A DNA stretch of 64,000 nucleotides, taken from positions 6,510,001 through 6,574,000 of the forward strand of contig AP025576.1 in NCBI GenBank assembly GCA_022845955.1. Reading direction: 5' to 3'. The stretch comes from Lachnospiraceae bacterium. GTDB taxonomy: Bacteria > Bacillota > Clostridia > Lachnospirales > Lachnospiraceae. Both the position numbers and the translations under genes were made by a program. Below are positions 58,566 to 64,000 of the stretch, piece by piece (position 1 is the stretch's first letter; each line of letters begins with the position of its first letter). Below the pieces are notes generated by a model. The model worked only from the letters and a program-made list of their open reading frames with translations, had not been told where the DNA came from and made no database searches.

Positions 58566-59399
58566 TCATTCTTTTACCGCCCCTATGGTAATTCCCTCTA
58601 TGACATTTTTCTGGCAAATAAGGAACAGAAGCATCAGCGGCATAATGGAAAGGACAGCTGCTGCCATAGTGGGTCCATACTGGTTTCCGTATTCCGAACT
58701 GAAACTCCTCATACCCAGCTGAAGTGTAAATTTGCTGGTGGTATTGAGAAAAATCAGGGGATTCATATAATCATTCCACGTCCAGATAAACTTGAGCATA
58801 GCCAGCGTCACCAGGGACGGCTTGGATATGGGCAGTATGATACGGGTGAAGATCTGCATATGTCCTGCTCCGTCAATGATCGCCGCCTCGGAAAGTTCAC
58901 CGGATATGGCTCCCATAAACTGCTTCAGCAGGAATACACCGTATACACTGAATGAAGTCAGGATAACCAGCCCCAAATGTGTGTCCATCAGACCTGCCTC
59001 CTTAAAAATCATAAAACAGGGAATCAGGGTAACCTGGGAGGGAATCATCATGGTGCTCAGATATACCATAAAGATAACACCGCTGAATTTAAATGTGATC
59101 TTCGCAAAAGCATACGCCGCCATGGCCGATACCGCCACCTGCAGCAGCGTGGACAGGACGGATATTTTAATCGTATTCAGATAATAAAGGGGAAAATCAA
59201 AAGAGCCGTTCCACGCCTCCCAATAGTTCATAAGATCTGGTGTCCGCGGTATAAATCTGATTGGGAACTCAAACACCTCCCCTTCAATTTTGAAGGAGGT
59301 GGAAATCATCCACAACAGCGGCAGAATCATCGTCAGCGCCAGAATGCCGATTATAACGGTAAAGCATATGCGTATAATAATTGTTTTCTTTTTTTCCAT
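58566..59399 (-). CDS. Sugar ABC transporter permease (CUT1, MalG type)
   Basis: 277 aa with six membrane segments. The EAA loop is ELSEAAIIDGAGHMQIFTRIILPISKPSL; the C-terminus KNVIEGITIGAVKE is typical of MalG-like proteins. The ATG at 59399, 8 bases after AGGAGGG, is preferred to an upstream in-frame ATG. It sits between its partner permease and the binding lipoprotein. Confidence 0.93.
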   Translation of the reverse strand: MEKKKTIIIRICFTVIIGILALTMILPLLWMISTSFKIEGEVFEFPIRFIPRTPDLMNYWEAWNGSFDFPLYYLNTIKISVLSTLLQVAVSAMAAYAFAKITFKFSGVIFMVYLSTMMIPSQVTLIPCFMIFKEAGLMDTHLGLVILTSFSVYGVFLLKQFMGAISGELSEAAIIDGAGHMQIFTRIILPISKPSLVTLAMLKFIWTWNDYMNPLIFLNTTSKFTLQLGMRSFSSEYGNQYGPTMAAAVLSIMPLMLLFLICQKNVIEGITIGAVKE

Positions 59400-59424
59400 C
59401 CGTAAACCCTCCTGCTGCCTTCCG

Positions 59425-60342
59425 TTAATCTGCATCATTCTTATTTCCAAATTTCCATTGGATCAAAGTAATTACCAGGATGATGGAGAACAAAACCCAG
59501 GCCATAGCGCTGGCATAACCCATATCATAATAGGTAAATGCTTTTTGATAAATGTAATAGGCCAGAACCATAGTGGAATCTCCCGGCCCTCCCTGGGTGA
59601 TAACACTGACCTGATCAAATACCTTGAAAGAACTGATCATTGCCATAATTGTCAGGAAGAACGTGGTGGGTGCCACTCCCGGTATGGTAATATATCTGAT
59701 TTTCTGCCAGGCATTGCAGCCGTCTATAGCGGCAGCATCATACAATTCCCTGCTGATGCCGGTGAATCCGGCCATATAGAGGACGACATTGTAACCAATC
59801 TGTATCCATACCGTTTCTATTGCAATACCTATCAAGGCCCACTTACTGCTTCCGAACCATCCCGGCAGACTGGTAACCCCCAATGCAGACAGGAACTGAT
59901 TAACGGGTCCGGATGCCGGATGTAAAATAACCTTCCAGACCACGGAGACAGCCACCAGGCTTGAAATATAAGGAAGAAAAATACTGATTTTCAGGAACGT
60001 CTTTCCATAAGTAAAGTCATGGATAATCACCGCCGCCGCGAAACCTAAAAGCAGGGATACCGGCACTGTATAAAGGGTATACAGGAAGGTGTTTTTCAGG
60101 GACGCAATGAATTTTATATCCTGGAACAACGCTGTGAAATTAGCCGCCCCCTTCCACTCCATCCCTGCAAAGCCCGAAATAAAAGACCATTTGGTAAAGC
60201 TTAAAAAGAGGGAAAAAAGCATGGGAAGGAATATGAACCCTAAAAATCCTGTAAGGCTGGGAAGCAGAAACAGATAACCCGCCAGATTTTCAGCTCCTTT
60301 CCTGGTTTTGCACAGCCTGAACGCATTTATTTTTTTATGCAT
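59425..60342 (-). CDS. Sugar ABC transporter permease (CUT1, MalF type)
   Basis: 305 aa with six membrane segments. It starts MHKKINAFRLCKTRKGAENLAGYLF and has the EAA-type loop ELYDAAAIDGCNAWQKIRYITIPGV. The ATG at 60342 (GGGG 7 bases upstream) overlaps the end of the GH2 gene by 8 bases, suggesting coupling. No ATPase gene is present in this operon either. Confidence 0.93.
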   Translation of the reverse strand: MHKKINAFRLCKTRKGAENLAGYLFLLPSLTGFLGFIFLPMLFSLFLSFTKWSFISGFAGMEWKGAANFTALFQDIKFIASLKNTFLYTLYTVPVSLLLGFAAAVIIHDFTYGKTFLKISIFLPYISSLVAVSVVWKVILHPASGPVNQFLSALGVTSLPGWFGSSKWALIGIAIETVWIQIGYNVVLYMAGFTGISRELYDAAAIDGCNAWQKIRYITIPGVAPTTFFLTIMAMISSFKVFDQVSVITQGGPGDSTMVLAYYIYQKAFTYYDMGYASAMAWVLFSIILVITLIQWKFGNKNDAD

Positions 60343-62875
60343 TTGTATTCCCCTTTCCCACCACCGGTAACTCACATACTGTGAAGGTGCTGCCATACTG
60401 TGCCTTAGCACGGACGCAGCTTCCTTCCCCCTTTCTTATTATGCCAACTCTCTTCGTTTCAAAGGGCAGGAGATCAAAGAAATTATCCTCAAAAACCCAG
60501 CCGAAAGCTTCACCATCCTCTCCGGCTGACAGTTCCACGCATCTTGCGAAACGATCCGTACTGACAGTTACGCTGTCACCCTCAACGGTAAGAGTAAGTA
60601 TGGCATCCGGAAACGCAAGCATATTTTCCTGCTTCAGAAAAGCCGTGGTGGTAAAAAGCGCCTCCCCACGCTCATCCTTTAAACAGGCATGAAGTACCGT
60701 ATGCCAGTGAACCGGCCCCCAAAAATCCAGATTGGTCAGAACCCCGGAAGTATCCTTCAAAAGGGAAACCGGAATCTCCGCCTGCCTGTCTGTCCGGTTT
60801 TCATCCATACGGAAGGAAGTAAGGGTCACGGTCCCCCTGAAATCGGAAAGGGTGTCATTGACTCCCCACAGATAAACCCGATCATCCACCTCCAGGTCAA
60901 TCCAGACAGGACGGACAGCCCTTTTAACCGCATAATAGGTCATAGCACATTCCCCGTAATAATCCACCAGTGCACAATAAAAATTAGGCCAGGGATCGTT
61001 TATCTTCCAGAGCATAAAACCCTGACAGATAGTATTCTCTTCACTCTTATAGTGGGGTTTCCCCCTCCTGCTTCTCGCATACATCTGGTAAATATCCTGG
61101 CTGGCCGCCGCTGTAAATTTATAAATCAGGCCATCCGGGGTATCGGCGGAATAATATTCATGTATCGGCCCAAGTTTCTCTTCCCCAAAGTTTCCGAGAC
61201 GGCTTGCCCACGAGGCCGGCATGGGTTTTATGCACCCCACAGGCCTGACATCTGTATAATTCTCATCCCACATCCCGGATCCCAGCCATCGCTTCATTGA
61301 TTTATACTGCGGAGGATATACCCGGATATTCTCCGAATAGAAAACCCCATAGGGTTCTCCCGGAAGAAAACGCCGGAAAGCACGGCTCCCATGAGAATCG
61401 CCAAAATCCGGATCGTTCGTATATTTTCCTTCATAGGGACAGGAAACATGGTAAACCCTCTCCGGATCCAGTTCATTACAGAGCCTGCGGAAAGTATCCG
61501 TGAGAATATCGTAGCCGATAGTACTGCTGCGTTCAAAATATTCATTCATATAAATGTTCTCGTTGCCTCCGCACCACAGATAAATGCAGGGATGGTGCTT
61601 TAGTCTGCGCAGCATGGCTTCAGCCTGGCCGGCGAGCAATTCCCGGTAATGTTCATCGCAGGGCAGCTCGGACCCTCCCGTGGGGAAATCCTGCCATACC
61701 AGAATTCCCAGTTCATCGAACCTGTCATAAAAACGATCCGGATAAGGTTTGCCAGGCCCCCATATTCTGACGGCATTCATTCCGGCCAGCCAGATCTTGT
61801 CAATAAGGTCAAAGGCTGTCTGGTCATGAAACACATTCGACGGACCATAAACAGGCGCAATATCCCCGCCAAACAGGCGGATATGTTCCCCATTGCAGGT
61901 AAATGCCATATTTCCCGTCCGCCTGATATCACGGATACCAAAAGGCCTGCATACCGGTTCACAGACGACACCGTCCATAGAAAGCTCCGCCCGAAACCGG
62001 TAAAGAGGCTGATCTCCATAATTTCTGGGCCACCACAGCTTGGGATTCTCCACAAGGATACTGCCTTCTATACGGAACTCCCCCGCTTCTACCTGTTTGC
62101 CGGATGCCCGGAACAGCGGGTTGCTTCCATCGGCTTCGCTGACCATAATGTCCGCCCTAATCATGCCGCCCCTGTAGGCAGTCCCCCGCACAGAATAACT
62201 TACCGCAGCCTTATCATATACCTGGAAAGGCTGGCTTTGTTTCACATCAATAGTTACCTCCTGAAGTTTCAGGACAGAGCACCCTTCCACATATACATCA
62301 TCAAAAATGCCTATATTCCAGTATCCCCGGCATTTACCGGGATCCGCACCATAATCCTCCGCTTTTAACAGCATAGCCCTTGCGGGAACACAACCCCTGT
62401 ACCTTTCCGGCATCGTGTCCGTAAAAACTTTCAACATTTTCTCATGACTGTGGAAATAAAGTAACAGGGAATTCTTTCCGTCTAAAGTTACCAGATCGGT
62501 TATCTCCTTCTCAAAAGGAAGATACATGCTCTCAGAAAGTCCAAGGTATTCTCCATTCAGAAAAATGTCACATACCGTATCAAGTCCTTTACAGCAAAGG
62601 AAATAGTGCTCTTCTTCCTTTGGTATGGTAAATTCCGTTTTATAAAACCAGTCATACCCGGATACCCAGGCCAACTCGGATGAATCCCCGCTTTCCAATA
62701 CTTCGGCGGATGCAAGTCCGTTCTGTATCAGAATCTCATGTACCTGGGCAATCTGCCCGGCAGGTAAAAGATCGTCTGTAATACTATTTACTTTTTCTGA
62801 TAATTCCTGTTTGGATTCGCTAAAATCAAAATTTGCTTTTCCTATCTTCCACTCCGTGAGCTTACGCTTTTCCAT
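60335..62875 (-). CDS. GH2 beta-mannosidase-like enzyme
   Basis: 846 aa, cytoplasmic (no signal peptide). Sugar-binding beta domain (about 70-200), immunoglobulin-like domains, and a TIM barrel (about 320-600). The barrel has GMNAVRIWGPGKPYPDRFYDRFDELGILVWQDF, acid/base Glu439 in WCGGNEN, and probable nucleophile Glu515 in FYSENIR, at the place where beta-mannosidases have SEFG. The altered nucleophile context makes the exact sugar uncertain. It is the first gene of the operon with two permeases and a binding protein. Confidence 0.9.
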   Translation of the reverse strand: MEKRKLTEWKIGKANFDFSESKQELSEKVNSITDDLLPAGQIAQVHEILIQNGLASAEVLESGDSSELAWVSGYDWFYKTEFTIPKEEEHYFLCCKGLDTVCDIFLNGEYLGLSESMYLPFEKEITDLVTLDGKNSLLLYFHSHEKMLKVFTDTMPERYRGCVPARAMLLKAEDYGADPGKCRGYWNIGIFDDVYVEGCSVLKLQEVTIDVKQSQPFQVYDKAAVSYSVRGTAYRGGMIRADIMVSEADGSNPLFRASGKQVEAGEFRIEGSILVENPKLWWPRNYGDQPLYRFRAELSMDGVVCEPVCRPFGIRDIRRTGNMAFTCNGEHIRLFGGDIAPVYGPSNVFHDQTAFDLIDKIWLAGMNAVRIWGPGKPYPDRFYDRFDELGILVWQDFPTGGSELPCDEHYRELLAGQAEAMLRRLKHHPCIYLWCGGNENIYMNEYFERSSTIGYDILTDTFRRLCNELDPERVYHVSCPYEGKYTNDPDFGDSHGSRAFRRFLPGEPYGVFYSENIRVYPPQYKSMKRWLGSGMWDENYTDVRPVGCIKPMPASWASRLGNFGEEKLGPIHEYYSADTPDGLIYKFTAAASQDIYQMYARSRRGKPHYKSEENTICQGFMLWKINDPWPNFYCALVDYYGECAMTYYAVKRAVRPVWIDLEVDDRVYLWGVNDTLSDFRGTVTLTSFRMDENRTDRQAEIPVSLLKDTSGVLTNLDFWGPVHWHTVLHACLKDERGEALFTTTAFLKQENMLAFPDAILTLTVEGDSVTVSTDRFARCVELSAGEDGEAFGWVFEDNFFDLLPFETKRVGIIRKGEGSCVRAKAQYGSTFTVCELPVVGKGNTNA

Positions 62876-62932
62876 AGCAGCTGTTTCTGCCTCCTTTCCG
62901 CACCGTTTACATCAGCGCCTGAACATGGCTAA

Positions 62933-62961
62933 ATCGTAGCATGTGTATTCGTGCTTTTAAA
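62933..62961 (-). promoter_or_regulatory. Candidate promoter of the GH2 operon
   Basis: Minus strand: TTTAAA (62956-62961), 17-base spacer, TACGAT (62933-62938), about 55 bases before the ATG. Confidence 0.6.
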
Positions 62962-62968
62962 CTTCAAA

Positions 62969-62999
62969 TATGTGTTTTTGACTCAGAAAAACTCACATA
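62969..62999. promoter_or_regulatory. Inverted repeat between GH2 operon and its divergent regulator
   Basis: TATGTG...CACATA ends enclose GTTTTT/AAAAAC arms around GACTCAG, a 31-bp interrupted palindrome just upstream of the GH2 -35. It is a possible regulator site for the divergent gene at 63117. Confidence 0.5.
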
Positions 63000-63116
63000 A
63001 TATACTATGAAAATCAGCAAAACACTCTTAAAAAGAAGAAGTATAGACAATTCCTATAGTGATATAGAGAGGGAACATGTATAATATTGACAAACGAACG
63101 GGAGGGGTTACAAAAG

Positions 63117-64000
63117 ATGAGCAGAAAAAAATTTATCAGCAAAAAATATTATCAGGTCCTTTTTACAGCAATATTTTCTATACTGATTCTGTTATCCGGC
63201 CTCTTATCCTATCTGGCCTTATCTTTTTACGCATCAGGAATCAACAATAAGAAACTATCAGCCGCCAATGAATATTTAGAGGATACGGCAGTGAGCTATA
63301 AAGAGTTAACGCGGGAAATAGATGTTCTGTATGCCTTTCTCCTGAGTAACAATTCTACTGTTACGGAATATCTGACCGCCCGGGGCAAAAATAACCGCCC
63401 CGAAACCGAAACCCTTCAGACAATCAGAAATATAGGAAGCCTGAATACCTATATATCCTCAATTGTATTATACAATCATGTAAATGACACCTATCTGTCC
63501 AGCGAGGCTTCTTTTGATATGAAGCTCTTTTTAAAAGCCTTTCTGAAAAATTCCGCCGAAAACCTGCCGGCACAGGCAAAACAGAAGGCCGTCTTTGCCT
63601 ACTATGATCCGGACCGTTCCGGGGACAACGGTGGCCCGGACTATCTAAGTATGGTTTATTACATCTTAAACAAGTATACACAGACCTACTACTGCGTGGT
63701 TTTTAATTTGGATACTGAGAAGATCGGGACAGGGATTTTAGGGGATACCCGGGAAAATGCATATCTGGTAAATGAATTTGGCTCCATTGTGGCGGCACAT
63801 AGCGGAACAGCCCCGGTTACAAGCATTCCTTTTTCCTGGATAAAAAAAGCCTCTGCAGGAACTTCAGACGGTACATTCACAGAACGGCTGAACGGAGAAA
63901 ATTATCTGATATCCTATCGGAGACTGGACACAACAGACTGGTATTGTTTTACGGTAAACAAAAGCAGTACTTTTCTGCTGCATTCTCCGTATCTGCTCCT
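63117..64000 (+). CDS. Membrane-bound sensor/regulator, N-terminal part (runs off window)
   Basis: 294 codons visible. MSRKKFISKKYYQVLFTA leads into a membrane helix (about 14-42), then an extracytoplasmic region with Cache-like alternation (AYLVNEFGSIVAAHSG, LISYRRLDTTDWYCFTVNK). The end near residue 290 may be approaching a second helix. The layout fits transmembrane AraC-type regulators or YesM-like kinases that sit next to CUT1 operons; the output domain is outside the window. GGGAGGGG precedes the ATG, and a TATAAT lies at 63080-63085. Confidence 0.75.
   Translation, partial: MSRKKFISKKYYQVLFTAIFSILILLSGLLSYLALSFYASGINNKKLSAANEYLEDTAVSYKELTREIDVLYAFLLSNNSTVTEYLTARGKNNRPETETLQTIRNIGSLNTYISSIVLYNHVNDTYLSSEASFDMKLFLKAFLKNSAENLPAQAKQKAVFAYYDPDRSGDNGGPDYLSMVYYILNKYTQTYYCVVFNLDTEKIGTGILGDTRENAYLVNEFGSIVAAHSGTAPVTSIPFSWIKKASAGTSDGTFTERLNGENYLISYRRLDTTDWYCFTVNKSSTFLLHSPYLL

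Overview
The window looks like a chromosomal segment of an anaerobic, low-to-mid GC Bacillota, most likely a Lachnospiraceae-type Clostridium. This rests on a clostridial F-type ATP synthase operon, an rpsF-ssb-rpsR cluster, gdpP-rplI-dnaB, MecA, a pyruvate formate-lyase (PFL) locus, sporulation-type wall hydrolases (CwlD, SleB-type, GH18), and several CUT1 sugar ABC systems with AraC-type regulators. No rRNA, tRNA, CRISPR array, transposase or prophage gene was seen.

Layout. Positions 1-7356 hold a complete minus-strand atp operon (two small atpZ/atpI-like genes, then B, E, F, H, A, G, D and a partial C). Its c subunit carries a Na+-type ligand pattern. Positions 7378-12090 hold a DUF402 gene, a coiled-coil SleB hydrolase, dCMP deaminase, upp, rpiB and a Sua5-type tRNA t6A gene. 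A hairpin-rich 109-bp tandem repeat follows (12154-12370). Positions 12610-22423 form a glycan-use locus: YesM/YesN-type two-component system, binding lipoprotein, two permeases, a sialate-lyase-family aldolase and a GH78 rhamnosidase. Positions 22545-25478 encode CwlD, a GH18 protein and a small unknown protein; mecA and a DUF1858 gene follow.

Positions 27476-32860 are the most unusual part. PFL is split exactly at its glycyl-radical domain: a 679-aa catalytic protein, a 70-aa protein resembling only the start of the radical domain, and an 80-aa free-standing radical domain. An AlkZ-like gene, the PFL activase and a 2[4Fe-4S] ferredoxin follow. The two real PFL parts add up to about one normal PFL, so the radical-bearing part may be an exchangeable subunit.

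Positions 32833-40643 carry a MerR regulator and the dnaB/rplI/gdpP and rpsR/ssb/rpsF clusters, DUF951, a sirtuin and a bacteriohemerythrin. Positions 40918-49260 carry a glutamine-amidotransferase-like hydrolase, a membrane-anchored DUF5722 glycosidase-like protein, a 233-bp near-perfect palindrome, and an AraC gene divergent from uxuA-uxuB-uxaC (hexuronate catabolism). Positions 49391-55988 carry a large soluble hybrid histidine kinase, cardiolipin synthase, an orphan corrinoid protein and a ClbS/DfsB-like protein. Positions 56148-64000 hold a second sugar operon (GH2 beta-mannosidase-like, two permeases, binding lipoprotein, aldo/keto reductase) divergent from a membrane-bound regulator cut by the window edge.

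Intergenic spaces are rich in hairpins. Seven copies of the 12-mer consensus GTAACNRTTCAG (one or two deviating at the end), a two-unit tandem repeat and the large palindrome suggest several families of small repeated elements. All functional calls come from reading the sequence; no database search was run.
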